Part shown: positions 11,166-22,965 of the stretch, in pieces
How the letters are laid out: each line of letters begins with the position of its first letter
Position numbering within the stretch: the stretch's first letter is position 1
DNA from: Hevea brasiliensis
Taxonomy: Eukaryota > Streptophyta > Magnoliopsida > Malpighiales > Euphorbiaceae
Length of the DNA stretch: 64,000 nucleotides
Assembly: GCF_030052815.1 (NCBI RefSeq)
Contig: NC_079503.1
Location: 59,748,735 to 59,812,734 of the forward strand
Direction of reading: 5' to 3'
Position numbers and translations under genes: made by a program
Notes under the pieces: model-generated
What the model saw: the letters and a program-made list of their open reading frames with translations, nothing else
Told to the model about the DNA's origin: nothing
Database searches by the model: none

Positions 11166-12086
11166 TTTATGATTTAAGAAAAAATTGGGATGATTGGATC
11201 TCAAAACTCTCTCTGTGATTTTAGTGCTTCCTATATACTGCTTCCTATCATGGGCATGCTAATTTTACTAGAGATTAAAAAAAACTTAGTCCTTTGAGGG
11301 ACCTTTTTTTGCAAAATCTTTCTGGTAACTTCAAAATTTTCGAGAAAAACTGTTCACCAAAATGACTTTCTTAAGGTCACAATACAATTTCTCTCTGATT
11401 TTTCTTTTTCTTCTCTCCCTCCACGGTTCATTATTCTAAAGCTATTTCAAAATCTTGTTCTACCTTAACTCATTTCTCTTCCATGAACTCCATTCTTTGT
11501 GCCCTAATTTTTGCCTGAAATGCCCTTTTGAGTTTTCATCTTAGTGGGCTTGCTCTAACTTTTGCCTAAGTGGCCCTTTCAGGTTTTCCACCGAGCGAGC
11601 TCTTTTTTTTCTTTTTCTCTGTTTTTTTTGAAATTAGACAATTGCCAGGGCATTCATATCAAGCACCTATTTTGTCATGCTCACAATACATAGAGTAAAT
11701 CAAAACAATGTAGTTCAATTATCTAATTATTTGACATAGCCCTCAAAACACAAACATTCACAATCATAACTAAATAAAACCTATTCTTGGTTAATGCAAT
11801 AAAAACTTCTTTATTTATTCAAGTACACCATTACTCCCTCTTACATTTAGTCTTGCCAAATTTCCAACTTTCCAAAGTTAGAAATAAGCTTTATAACCTA
11901 CCGAATGGCCTTTTCAGGTTTTCTATCCAGATCTTCTCTCATCTCTCCTTTTGCCTAGACTGCCTTTTGCAGGTTTTCAATCTAGCATATTTTTTTTTCT
12001 TTTTTCCTTTTTTTTTCCCCTTTTTTTTTTCTTTCTTTTTCTTTGACCCTTACTTTTGCCTAGACTGCTTTTTGCAAATTTTCAGC
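11166..12086 (-). mobile_element. Tat-like element, 3' region left of Athila-1
   Basis: On the minus strand the sequence repeatedly reads as variants of GAAAACCTGAAAAGGCC followed by TAGGCAAAAG, at about 11520-11600 and 11915-12080. This is the post-integrase wording of Tat elements. It is broken by T-rich tracts near 11990-12040. It continues the Tat sequence at 24594, since the Athila-1 target duplication TCAGC joins the two halves. Confidence 0.55.
12082..12086. other. Target-site duplication of Athila-1, left copy
   Basis: TCAGC directly precedes the LTR end and is repeated at 24594-24598. Confidence 0.9.
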
Positions 12087-13700
12087 TGTTCGTTGCTTTT
12101 ACAACCACCGTAAGTGCACAGATCGCTAATAAGTAATAAAGTGATGAGTAGAGTATCGTTCCCACGAGGAATTTGATTAGTAAGTACCAATCTGCACAGT
12201 AATTTTTACTATTTAGGCTATCGAACAATGAAGGAATGGAAGTTGCCAATTTGAAACACTAAAATGATAAACCTAAAATGAAGTAATCTATTTTTGGAAC
12301 AATTCCAGAATTAAGATTTCACACCTGAATCTTGCTATGGATGTTTTCTTATTTATTTACTGGTTTTGATAATTGTTTACCTTGATGGAAATTAGTCCTA
12401 ATGTATCCTAAGTCCTCTCTCAAGGTACTTAGGGTGTATTCTAATTAACTTAAACTCGACTGTTTTTGCTATTAAATTAATTAAAATCACTTAAGGTCTT
12501 TCGCTAATTTTGAAGTTCCATAAAGGTGTCAGCCTATGTCTAGGTCAGAATTTGTAGGTTCAAGATCTTGATTTTCTAATATTAATCTTCACCTTTCAGT
12601 CTTCAATTAATATCTACAATCAATACTAAATGGGTACCAGCACATAGCATGCATTAAGATCACAAGAAATTAAATTAAGGAACAAATCTCAAATCCAATA
12701 AATAAAACTTAATGTTTATCCATAACAATGATTACAAGCAATTCCAGAATATAAAAACTACTCAATTATGTGTTCAGCAAACATCATGATAAAAAGGTAA
12801 AGACAGTAAAAAGAAATCATATAGAAGAAATAAAATAATAAAAATCCGTTTAAGGAGGTGGAATGAAGGAACCGAAGAGACTTTGCAGCTTTGATCATGT
12901 GGAACTTCGGCTGGAAGACTCCCCTTGATACCGATATTCTTCTCCTCAAGACGGGTGGAGAGAGTGCAGAATGTGAGTCTCTCTAAAACTCCTAAAAGTG
13001 CTGTCAAAGGATCCTCTCCTTTTTTGGATGTTTTCTCTTTCTATTTATAATAGCCGTTATAGGGTTAGGTCATTTTGAGTCCCAAAAGCCTTAGGAGTCT
13101 GATTTGAATGTGTAAACAAAAGCGGGAATTCAGGTTTGAAAACTCGTTGCCGCAAGGTACACAGCTAGTGTGTCACTACACGGCCCAGGACCGTGTAACT
13201 TACTAGAGTGGAATTGCAGAGTCTTGCATTGGCACAGAGACTTACACAGGTCTGCGTTGGCTACATGGGCCTGGTTACACGGGCCGTGTACATTGTTCTC
13301 AGAAAGTTCTTCAAACTTGTGCCCGGTAGAGACTTACACAGGTCCCTATATATTACATGGGTCCAATTACACGATCCGAGTACTTTTATTTCTCCAGTGG
13401 CTCTCTGGCTTTCATCTGGCAGAGACTTACACGGGTCTAGGGCTTGGCTTACATGGCCTGTGTACTTTCTATCAGTAGAAATTCTGAGTCTTTTGACTTC
13501 TCCAAGCTTCCCTTTTGCACTCCTATACTCTGGGGCTTCACCCAAACACCTGAAATGATGCAGAAAACATGGAATTAAGGGCTTGATAATAGAAATTTTA
13601 AAAACTAATGAAATTAACTACTATGCATGAGATTACTTACCTAAATGCTATGATAGTATACAATTGTGCTTAAAAACATCTATACAATTCAAGTGTATCA
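12087..13700 (-). repeat. Athila-1 3' LTR
   Basis: It matches 22966-24593 along its whole length. It holds a TATA-like block on the minus strand (13041-13051) and a GTGTAA-motif block at 13150-13465. It is 1614 bp against 1628 bp for the 5' copy, with a small deletion near 12735. Confidence 0.9.
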
Positions 13701-13717
13701 AATACCCCCAAACTCAA
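13701..13717 (-). other. Athila-1 polypurine tract
   Basis: The minus strand reads GAGTTTGGGGGTATT just before the 3' LTR, in the place where plus-strand priming occurs. The same position in Athila-2 (28855) has lost the G run. Confidence 0.75.
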
Positions 13718-14262
13718 ACTTTTGCTTGTCCTCAAGCAAAATAAAATTTTGTTTTAAAATAATTTTAGGGGATACTTAGGAATATAACCAACAATTTAAT
13801 AAGCACAAAATTGAACTCCTCCAACCATCATACCAATTACCCTCTTTCAAGGCATAAGGGTTCTAATAGCTGCCTGTTTATAACTTCACCTCCTTTTTTA
13901 TGCTTCAACTAATTATTCCTCTTTGCAAGGCCATTAATAAGTCACAAATAACCTGTTTTATCAAGGTAAACTTGAGAAACACTTACTCTCCCAAATTTGC
14001 TTCTTTTGTGAGTAATTGTGATGAAGTAACTCAATTCCAACTCCATAGGCATATCTCAATTTCCTATCTCTACTAATATATCATACACTTTTCAAAAGAT
14101 CAAAAGGTCTTTAAAATGGTTGTAATGGGGCTAAAGGGATAATGACTTGGTTGCCAATAAAAGATTTATAAGGAATGCAAATATAAGGATAGCATGTATG
14201 CATAAAATATCAAGTATACTAAGTTTATTCTACTGATTTTGTATGGAGAGGAAGGGTTTTGG

Positions 14263-14328
<66 letters not shown>

Positions 14329-15376
14329 CTAAGCATACTTCCATGATACTTATCTTGGGACTTCTTTTTTTTTTTTTATGGCCCTTTTATCCTCTCTCCC
14401 CCTAAACTCTTTACTTTTTCTAGGTTGGAAAGACAAATTTTTCTTTGATTTCAATTGCACACTTGCACTCTTTCTTGAGTTCTACATCCTCTCTCCATTT
14501 TCTTTTTGCATTTTAGTATACTCTTTACTTATGCATTTAGCTTCCTTAAAAGGGTAGGTATGTGTTTAGGCTAGGGGCTAGGTAAATAATATGGGTAAAC
14601 AAGGAGAAAAAAATCTAAGGGATAAATATAGGCTTCAAGTTGGCTACAAGGGATATACAATTTAATTAGGGGTGGCTAAGGCTTAGTAAGGCTATAGCAA
14701 AGAATGCCTTAATCATTTCTTCATTAAGCATATGCTAGGATTTCGCCTTGATAGGTCCAAGAGACATGTTCTAGAGCTGCTGAAGCATTCTTAGGTTTGC
14801 TTGTATTTTAAAAAATTTTCTCCTAATTTCGCAAGTTCAATGTGGCAGATTAATGGCTATAAAGGGGTTTAACTAGTCTAGTTCCACTAAAGAGATTAGG
14901 TTTTTCACAGACAACATGTTAGAGTCCCTTTTTATCTATCCAGATATGTTCATTCCTCTATCCCATAGAGTCCAATTATTAACTTACTAGAAGTTGGTTA
15001 TAGTTCTAAGTTAAAGTTCACCAAAAAAATATTGAAAATTTTCAAAAATTTTCAATATTTTTATGGTTTCTGGAATTTTGATACACAAGAATATTATAGC
15101 TGAATTTAAACAATGTAATGATATGCATGTAATGATATGCAATGCACTTGTAACCCCCGCCCCAAAAAAAAAAAAAAAAACTCAAATTAGACATTGTCCT
15201 CAATGTTAATATAATATGCAAAATTAGAGAAAACGTACACAAATTATAAGAAAGCATATTATTTATTAAGCATTGAAAAGTTTGGACATAAAGAAAATAA
15301 AAGAGACCTATGATTGCAATCTAGGACTAGGGTATTCAAGATTTTACAATAAAGAACCTATCCTATAGTCCTAGGT
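13718..15376 (-). mobile_element. Athila-1 3' spacer, noncoding
   Basis: The spacer lies between the env-position ORF and the polypurine tract and has a clear counterpart in Athila-2 at 28875-30438. I see no conserved protein. It contains a long AT dinucleotide run and, near 15165, a run of about 17 adenines. Confidence 0.7.
14264..14325. repeat. (AT)n microsatellite, about 31 units
   Basis: This is an uninterrupted alternation of A and T in the Athila-1 3' spacer. It is absent from the homologous place in Athila-2 (about 29415), so it arose after the copies separated. Confidence 0.95.
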
Positions 15377-16681
15377 CTAAAAGGTCTCTGATGGTGATGA
15401 TGGTGATGCTGGTGATGTTGGCTCCTCTTCATCAACCTTCTCCATTAGCATGTCCAACTTGTTGTGGGCTTCCTGGAGGCTGTCCTCAATTGCTCGCATC
15501 TTATTATTGATTGTGGTCTCCATGCACTGTAGATATGCGAGTATCGGGTTTGTGGGTGGTGGTGTGTATGGAGGCACTTGAGTGGGGGACTCCTAAAACA
15601 TGGGCTCTTGAGTTTTCACCTGTTGCTACGAAGTCTCGCCAGGTTCTTCTAGTGCTTCGTCTCTCCGAGGGATGGCATTCCCTTCGGCATCCAGCAAGCA
15701 GCAGGTGTTGCCCACCTTCTTACATATCCCCATGGATATGCAGATGGTTTGATATATTCTTGATGTTCCAGTGACAGAGCGCAGCCTGTGATGTCCTGGA
15801 ACGAATCTGAAGTGGAGTGCGATGGTTGTGACAAGGCCACTAAGCACGATGTGCCCGGTAGGCTAATGACAGAGGTGGCAGACTTGGTTGTACAAAAAGA
15901 AGCCAGTGCTACAGCGCTGCCCAGTGACCATACACCACAAGAAGAATAGCTCGTTTGTGTTTACCACGCCATGGCTATCACCACGGCCTATGATAGTGTG
16001 GGCTGCGAACTGATGCATGTAGCGCAGGGTTGGACTTGTGATGCCCGTAGATTTGGACTTGCTGGAGTTATACGGCTCTGTGTTTGGGGTAATAAAACTC
16101 GAGAAGTTGATGTTGTTATAAAGCATGCAGTTCCTAGGGATCTCTTAGTGGCCGGCACTGTCAAAGCTGAAGATGGCGTTGAACTCATCTATGTTCATTA
16201 CCCAGTCGACACCCAGGAGGCGAAATTCAATTCTACCTCTGTCTTCCCTGTCGGTAGGCCATAAGGTGGCCTTGAAACTGCCCAAAAACTCCAATGTGGT
16301 GTCTTGGTATGCTGGGAACTGGAGTTGGGCGAACCTTATCCACCCGATGTTATCGAGTAGCCCGTTGATCTCATACTGTAGCCCGATTTGCTCCAGCAGT
16401 GCAAAATCCATATATTTTGTGGAGCTTATTTTTCTAGTGTGAAGCCGGGTGCACATTGCATTGTGGGCATCATCACATAATCCCTAAGGAATGGAGATTT
16501 CTGATTGGGGAGCGACTTGTGGTTGGGGTTGCGGTGGAGGATGGGCTGGTTGAGATGGTTGAGGAGAGGCTACCCTTGTTCTTGGGCATTGGGGTGTTGG
16601 TTAAGGGGGAGAAGGTGAGGATTCCCCTCCGTGCCTTGACGAAGAGCCCATTCTTCACTCAGATCTCTTTTCAGGAGCCAT
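15377..16681 (-). pseudogene. Athila-1 env-position ORF (Athila/plant retrotransposon ORF1-like)
   Basis: The frame starts at an ATG at 16681, is followed early by a stop, and can be read in pieces: 16456-16145, 16126-15863, 15847-15626 and 15577-15377. Recognisable wording includes MDFALLEQIG, DNIGW, TLEFLGSF, MNIDEFNAIF, SPTLRYMHQFAAHTIIGRGD and TNELFFLWCM. This protein is typical of Athila elements between integrase and the 3' LTR. Its role is unknown; some authors call it env-like because of position. The N-terminal part is rich in serine and proline. The C-terminal part includes an SSPSETF tail that Athila-2 also has. Several frameshifts make it non-functional. Confidence 0.75.
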
Positions 16682-17399
16682 TAATGAGTTTTTGGGAAGG
16701 AGAATAGTAGGTTTTGGTGAAGGGAGAAGAGATTTGAGGGGTTTTTATAGACTAAGAGGAGTGGAGATGAAGGGTTTTACCTTTATGAACAGGTTTAATG
16801 TGAGGGGTGCATTTAAAAGCCGTTAGGACTCTTCGTTTCATGTATTTCATACCTCAGGAGTCGTGTCTATGACATGATATAGGGGTCATGTATCACTACA
16901 TGGGTCCTGACATGTAGGGCCGTGTAAATTTCTTCCCAGAAATTTCAAATTCTATCATAGTACACGGGCCGTGTAAATGAAGCTCTAGGACCCGTGTAAC
17001 TTACTTCCTCTCGAGTTGCTTTGCTGGACATGTTACACGGCCCGTGTCAAGTACAAAGAGGACCCATGTAACTTTTTGTCTTCAAGCTATTCTACTAGCA
17101 ACATTACACGGTCCGTGTAAATTGGGCTATGGACCCCTGTAACTTTCTATCTCCCTCAAAGCTAAAATTAGCAATAGAGTTACTTTCCCAATTTTGTTCA
17201 ATCTTCTCTTTTGTGGTTCTGACTTGGTGATTCCTCTCCTCTCTTTTTCTCTACTCCCCTTTTTCTTCTTTCCAGAAGGTCCTACAAAATTAAATACTAA
17301 TGAGTATGAAGCAAAAAATCAATATGAAAAAGGAAAAGAAGAAAAGTTCAGAAAAATTTTAGGTTGCCTCCCAAAAAGCGCTTTTTTATAGTCTTTAGC
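16682..17399 (-). repeat. Athila-1 internal spacer with GTGTAA-motif array
   Basis: From about 16860 to 17150 the sequence repeats a unit of about 60-70 bp. Each unit holds a near palindrome of the type TTACACGGCCCGTGTAA, then about 15-20 bases, then GGACCCGTGTAACTT. Four to five units can be followed. The rest is a linker to integrase, with no ORF I can support. The Athila-2 counterpart is at 31915-32290. Confidence 0.7.
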
Positions 17400-18768
17400 T
17401 AGACTTTGCTTATTTATGGTCTGTCAGTAGGATGGCTGAGGGTGTAATTGACTCCCATTTCTATGGGTTCTCCCTGAAAGTAAGGTTTCAGCCTCTGGCC
17501 ATTGACCTTAAATACTCCTAAGGTTTCGCTCTACACTTTTATTGCTCCATGTGGAAAGACTTGAGTGACCTTAAAAGGTCCAGACCATCTTGATTTTAGC
17601 TTCCCTGGAAAGAGTTTCAATCTAGAGTTGAATAACAGGACAAGATCTCATTCTTTTATTTCTTTCCTTGCTATGCACCTGTTATGCCATCTTTTGGTTT
17701 TACCATGAAGATTTTGGCATTTTCGTATGCATCCTGTCGGATTTCTTCCAACTCATTTAGTTGTAGGAGCCTTTTTTCACCAGCAGCTTTGAGGTCAAAG
17801 TTTAGGATCTGAATTTCCTAGTAAGCTTTATGCTCAAGTTCAACAGAGAGATGGCATGATTTTCCATAAACCAGTTGAAAGGGTGTTGTGCCAATTGGGG
17901 TTTTATATGCAGTGCGGTATGCCCATAATGCATCATCTAACTTCATGCAGCAGTCCTTCCTGGATCTGTTTACAGTTTTCTCTAAAATCTACTTTAGTTC
18001 CCTGTTTGAGATTTCTACTTGGCCACTAGTTTGAGGATGATAAGGTGTGGCCACCTTGTGAGTCACTCCATACATTTTCATTAGTGTTTCGAATTGTTGG
18101 TTGCAGAAGTAACTTCCTCCATTGCTGATTATTGCTTGTGGTGTGCCAAATCTTGTAAAGATATTCTTCTTAAGGAACCTTGTGACCACTCTAGCATCGT
18201 TGGTTGGTGTGGCTATTGCTTCTACCCATTTTGACACATAATCAACACCAACCAGAATATACTTGTTTCCATGGGAAGAGGGGAATGGGCCCATGAAGTC
18301 TATCCCCCATACATTAAATAATTCTACCTCAAGTATACCATACAGTGGCATTTCATTCCTACTTGAAATGTTACTTGTTCTTTAGCATCAATAACAAGCT
18401 AGGACAAAGGATCTCACATCTTTAAACAAATGTGGCCAGTAAAATCCTACTTGCAAGATCTTGGCTGTTATTTTTGAGGTGCCAATATGTCCTCCATATA
18501 GTGATGAATGGCAGTGATGAAGGATACTTTCCATATCTTCCTCTGGTATGCATCTTTTTATCAGCCCATCATTACATCTTTTGTACAGTAGAGGTTCCTC
18601 CCATATGTAATATCTCACATCATGTAGGAATTTCTTCCTTTGCTGATAAGTCATGTTTGGAGGCAACCCTGCATATAAGAAAATTAACAAAGTCAGCATA
18701 CTATAGAGCCTTGGAGAATGCAAATAATTGCTCATCAGGAAATGAGTCATCAATTGGCAAATCCTCAA
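17400..18768 (-). pseudogene. Athila-1 integrase
   Basis: The order on the minus strand is: zinc-binding region (HHCHSSLYGGHIG, 18768-18388), catalytic core (18351-17989) and a degenerate C-terminal part down to about 17400. The zinc-binding region ends in LACY, followed by TGA and TAA stops where other Athila copies read CGA and CAA. The core keeps GIDFMGPF (first Asp) and [11 protein letters not shown] (Glu). The second catalytic Asp is changed: ISNGGSYF replaces ISDGG, a G-to-A change in the coding strand. The C-terminal part has several stops. The enzyme would have inserted element DNA into chromosomes; this copy cannot. Confidence 0.88.
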
Positions 18769-18769
18769 A

Positions 18770-20288
18770 GTCTCCTGTGTACTCCAATTTCAGCCTGGAA
18801 AGATGGTCAGCCACTACATTTTCGGATCCCTTTTCATCCTTGATTTCAAGGTCAAATTCTTGCAAGAGTAGAATCCATCGAATCAGCCTTGGTTTTGCTT
18901 CCTTCTTGTTCAAAAGGTACCGGATTGCAGCATGATCTGTGAATACAATGAATTTTGACCCAACTAGGTAAGATCTGAATTTTTCCATTGCAAACACTAT
19001 TGCTAGGAATTCCTTTTCTGTGATAGCATAATTGATTTGCACGTCATCGAGTCTCTTGCTAGCATAATAAATGGCATGGAACTTTTTATCTTTTCTTTGC
19101 CAGAGCACCGCTCCAATTGCAAAGTCACTCGCATCGCACATCACCTCGAATGGTAGCTCCCAATTTGGTGGCTGCATTATTGGTGCTGAGATCAGGGCTT
19201 CTTTGATCCTGTTAAAAGAAACAAGGCAATTTTCATCAAAATGAAAGGGAACATCTTGACTTAACAGGTTGGTAAGTGGCTTAGCTATTTTGGAAAAATC
19301 TTTAATGAATCTTTTGTAGAACCTTGCATATCCCAAAAAGCTTCGCACTCCTTTGACTGATGTTGGTGGTGGCATGTTTTCAATGATCTCAATTTTTGCC
19401 TTATCAACCTTAATTCCTCTTTCTGATATCAAATGTCCCAGAACTATACCTTCCCTTACCATGAAGTGGCTTTTTTCCCAATTTAGGACCAGGTTTGATT
19501 CTTCACATCTTTGCAATACCTTAGATAAATTAGCTAGACAATCATCAAAAGCAGTTCTATAGACAGAAAAATCATCCATAAAAACTTCCATGATATTTTC
19601 AAAATAATCAGAAAAAATAGCCATTATGCATCTTTGAAATGTAACAGGGGCATTACAAAGACCAAAAGGCATTCTCTTATATGCAAATGTTCCATAAGGG
19701 CAAGTGAATGTGGTCTTTTCTTGGTCTTCTGGGTGAATGGGAATTTGGAAGAATCCCGAATACCCATCTAGATAACCGAAATAAGAGTGTTTTGCTACCT
19801 TTCTAACATTTGGTCAATGAAAGGGAGAGGAAAATGGTCTTTTCTGGTAGCACTGTTCAATTTCCTATAATCTATGCACATTCCTATAATCTATGCACCT
19901 TCGCCAACCAGTGACTACCCTAGTAGGGATTAGTTCATTGTTTGCATTTTGGTAACAGTTGTCCCACCCTTCTTAGGAACTACATCTACTGGACTAACCC
20001 ATTTACTATCAGAAATTGGGTATATGATACCTGCATCTAATAGCTTTAAAACTTCTTTCTTGACTACTTCTTTCATGTTTGGGTTAAGTCTTCTTTGGTG
20101 ATAGTGGGTTTACTGTTTTCTTCCATGGGTATCCTATGCATGCAAATTGAGGGGTTGATTCCTTTCAGGTCTTCTATTTTACACCCTATGGCCTTGTTAT
20201 GGATCCTAAGTTCTCTTAAAAATTTTTCCTCTTCTAACTTAGACAGGCTAGCATTAATTATAATAGGATATTTAGAGTTTGAGTCCAT
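18770..20288 (-). pseudogene. Athila-1 reverse transcriptase and RNase H
   Basis: The N-terminal segment (20288-20073) holds the Athila lead-in GINPSICMHRIPMEENS. A disrupted segment follows at 20072-19673. Then a 323-codon open stretch (19672-18701) contains MPFGLCNAP, the polymerase site FMDDFSVY (the YxDD equivalent), [16 protein letters not shown], RNase H wording [30 protein letters not shown] and [10 protein letters not shown]. Those RNase H acidic residues are present, so the C-terminal half is the best-kept part of Athila-1. The break between the two parts prevents one continuous polymerase. The frame ends shortly before the integrase zinc region. Confidence 0.9.
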
Positions 20289-20989
20289 AAATGCGTACCT
20301 TAGCGAGGACGGGAGAGGTTTAAGCTCTACCTGTTTGGCATTTTCCTAGAGCTTGATCTTGGGCTGTTCCTCCTTTAACTCCTCCATCTCAGAGGCTTTA
20401 GCTAGGGGTGGTAGGGGTGGATGAGCTGCTAACTGTTGTACACAGGCTGCTAGTTCTTTGTTTTCATCATTCACTATGTGGTTGTGCATAATACATGCTT
20501 CAAGAGGATCTTTAGGATGTGTCTTATGAAATTCCTCTTTAACTTGTTTGTCAATTATGTCAACCTTGAAGCATTCATCAGGTCAAATTTGTGTTTCATT
20601 GTGTCGAACAAGTTGAATTCCACTTCTTCTTCTCCTACCTTGAGGGTTAGTTGCCCATTTTTGAAGTCTATGATGGCTCCAGCGGTTGCCAAGAATGGTC
20701 TTCCCAAGATGATGGGGATCTGAACATCTTCTTCCATTTCAAGGACAACAAAGTCTACTGGAATGAAGAATTTGCCCACTTTGATAGGGATGTTCTCAAG
20801 TATGCCCACTGGATATTTAACAGATCGATCAGCCAATTACAATGAAATGGTTGTGGGCATCAGTTCTCCGATCTCCAAATGTTTGCATATTGATGAGGCA
20901 TTAAGGTCACGCTTGCCCTAAGATCACAGAGAGCCTTGTCTATTTTCTTATTGCCAATGAGGCAGGGTATGGAGAAGCTTCTTAGATCT
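20289..20989 (-). pseudogene. Athila-1 aspartic protease and linker
   Basis: The active site lies at about 20925 and reads CDLRAS where Athila-2 has CDLGAS, so the conserved glycine after Asp-Leu is arginine. A frameshift between about 20870 and 20836 follows. The second half (20836-20555) keeps the flap and C-terminal wording VGKFFIPVDF, ILGRPFLATAGAIIDF and NGQLTLKVG. The linker to reverse transcriptase (20554-20289) is broken. The enzyme would process the gag-pol polyprotein. Confidence 0.82.
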
Positions 20990-22698
20990 TTCAACTTTGG
21001 AGGCAGTTTGTTTTGTAGTATGGCACTGCATTCCTCTGTTAGAGCTATTGTCCCATAATCTTCAAGCTTTCTTTTCTTTGATAGAATTTCCTTAAGAAAT
21101 TTGGCATAGGATGGCATCTGAGAGAGTGCTTCAGTGAAGGGGATGTTGATATAAAGTTTCTGTAAAACTTCTAAAAACTTCCCAAATTGCTTGTCCAATT
21201 TGGCTTTTTGAAATCTCTGAGGAAAAGGTAGGGGAGGCTGATATGGCTCTGGTAACTTCTTTTTCTTCCCTGCTTCCTCTTCCTGATCTTTCTTGGCTTC
21301 TCCCTCCTTTTTCTCTGCTTGGCTTTTAGATTTTCCTAAAGTCTCATCTGTTGGTTCTTTCTCTGATTGTACTAGACTTCTCCCACTCCTCAATGTAACT
21401 ACCTTACAATGCTCCCTTGGGTTCATCTCCGGTTGACTAGGCAGTTTACCAACAGCCTTACTTGAAGAACTTGCTTGCTGAGCAATTTTATTCTCCAGCA
21501 TCTTGTTATGGGTAGCAAGTTGGTCCATTTTAGAAGTCAGCTGTTTAATCAATTCATTCTATTGTTGTTGAGCTGCTAGGAACCCTTCGATCATGGATTC
21601 CATGGTCATTTTCGGTTCAGGTTGCTGAGGTTGAGGAGGCAGTGGTGGTTGTGCAAAGTTTTGGCCTTTGTTCTGAAATCCAAGGGGTGTTGGCGGTTTG
21701 TACCCCTGTTGCTTATTTATTGGCTGGTTTTGTTGATTGGACCATGAGAAATTTAGGTGGTTCCTCCATCCAGGGTTATAAGTGTTTGAATATGGATTGT
21801 TGGGCTATCTCTGGTTGAAGTTTCCTCCATTATTCACATAGTTCATCTGTTCTGTAGAGGCTTCATTAAAGCTGCTATATTCGAAATATCCTCCTCCATA
21901 GCTGTCCTCATGTTGACTATTCATCCCTACTGCATTGGCTTGCATTTTATGAAGCCTCCTTATGAGCTGATCAAATTGAGCATTTATCATGCTTAGGGCG
22001 TCCACTTCCGGGACTCCTACTGTTCTCTTTGCATTTCCTCGTTCATTTGGCCACTCATAATTATGGTATGCAACCCTCTCTAGAAGTTCAAGTGCTTGTG
22101 TCACTCTTTTCTCCATTAAGTCACCTTCTGCAGCTGAATCAACTGTGCTCCTTGTAGATGGTAGTGACCCATTATAGAAATTTTGCACTAGTAGCCAATC
22201 CTCTATGCCATGGTGTGGACATTCCCTCTGCAGGTCTTTATACCTTTCCCATGCATCATAGAGTGATTCACCTTCCTTTTATTTGAAGGTGTTGAGCTCA
22301 AGTCTCAATTTTGCAGTCTTTGTAGGTGGAAAATACCTTGCTAGAAAAGCTTGTGAGAGGTTTTCCCAAGTGGTGAACGTTCCAACTGGTTGAGAAAGTA
22401 ACCACTTCCTTGCTCTATCTCAAAGGGAGAATGGAAATGCTCTGAGTCTTATGGCTTGATCAGACACTTCATTCATCTTAAATGTGTCATAAAGGGCAAG
22501 AAAGCATTGGAGGTGATAATGTGGATCTTCTGTTGGTGAACCCATAAACTAGGTTTGCTCAATCATTTGAAGCCATGCTGGTTTTAATTCAAAGTTGTTG
22601 GCTTCCACTGTGGATTTAGTGACATTGGGCTAAAATCCTTGGACAAATGGAGCTCCGTAGTCTCTCAAGAGTCTTGGTCTATCATTATTATCAGCCAT
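20990..22698 (-). pseudogene. Athila-1 gag
   Basis: The chosen start is the ATG at 22698 (MADNN), the first ATG inside the primer site. It is followed by wording typical of Athila gag, including ALYDTFKMNEVSDQAIRLR, and by QNFYNG near 22187. In-frame stops lie at 22630-22632, 22549-22551, 22420-22422 and 22279-22281, and another just after the GNFNQR segment (about 21804). Each looks like a single transition from a Gln, Trp or Arg codon. The C-terminal part (21552-20990) is lysine- and glutamate-rich, with the conserved YQPPLPFPQRF. It forms the virus-like particle core. Confidence 0.85.
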
Positions 22699-22941
22699 GG
22701 TTGGAATTTTAGGATCTTCTTGGTCATGCTTTTAATGTTTCCTTTCTCTCCTGAAGGCTCTCAGAGTTCTGTCTATCTTCGGTTCACAGTCCAAAATTTA
22801 TTCTTCTGGCCTTCTTTTGGTCATATACCAGATCGGGCACCTGAGAGAAAAGAAAAGAAATAAAACAATAAAATTAGATAATAAATATAATTGCCTAAAT
22901 CAGCTAAATTGCCTACCGCTCGATATTACTAAAGCCAAAGC

Positions 22942-22959
22942 TCCCCGGCAACGATGCCA
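22942..22959 (-). other. Athila-1 primer-binding site (tRNA-Asp type)
   Basis: The minus strand reads TGGCATCGTTGCCGGGGA, six bases inside the 5' LTR. It is complementary to the 3' end of plant tRNA-Asp except for two positions, both explicable as transitions. tRNA-Asp priming is described for Athila elements. Confidence 0.85.
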
Positions 22960-22965
22960 AAAACT

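Noticed and set aside
11787..12113. 108-codon open frame with a long Phe run
   Set aside because: The Phe run is a T-rich simple sequence in the Tat 3' region, crossing into the Athila-1 LTR.
16456..16707. Open frame on the + strand rich in Val and Gly
   Set aside because: It is the antisense shadow of the low-complexity N-terminus of the env-position ORF.
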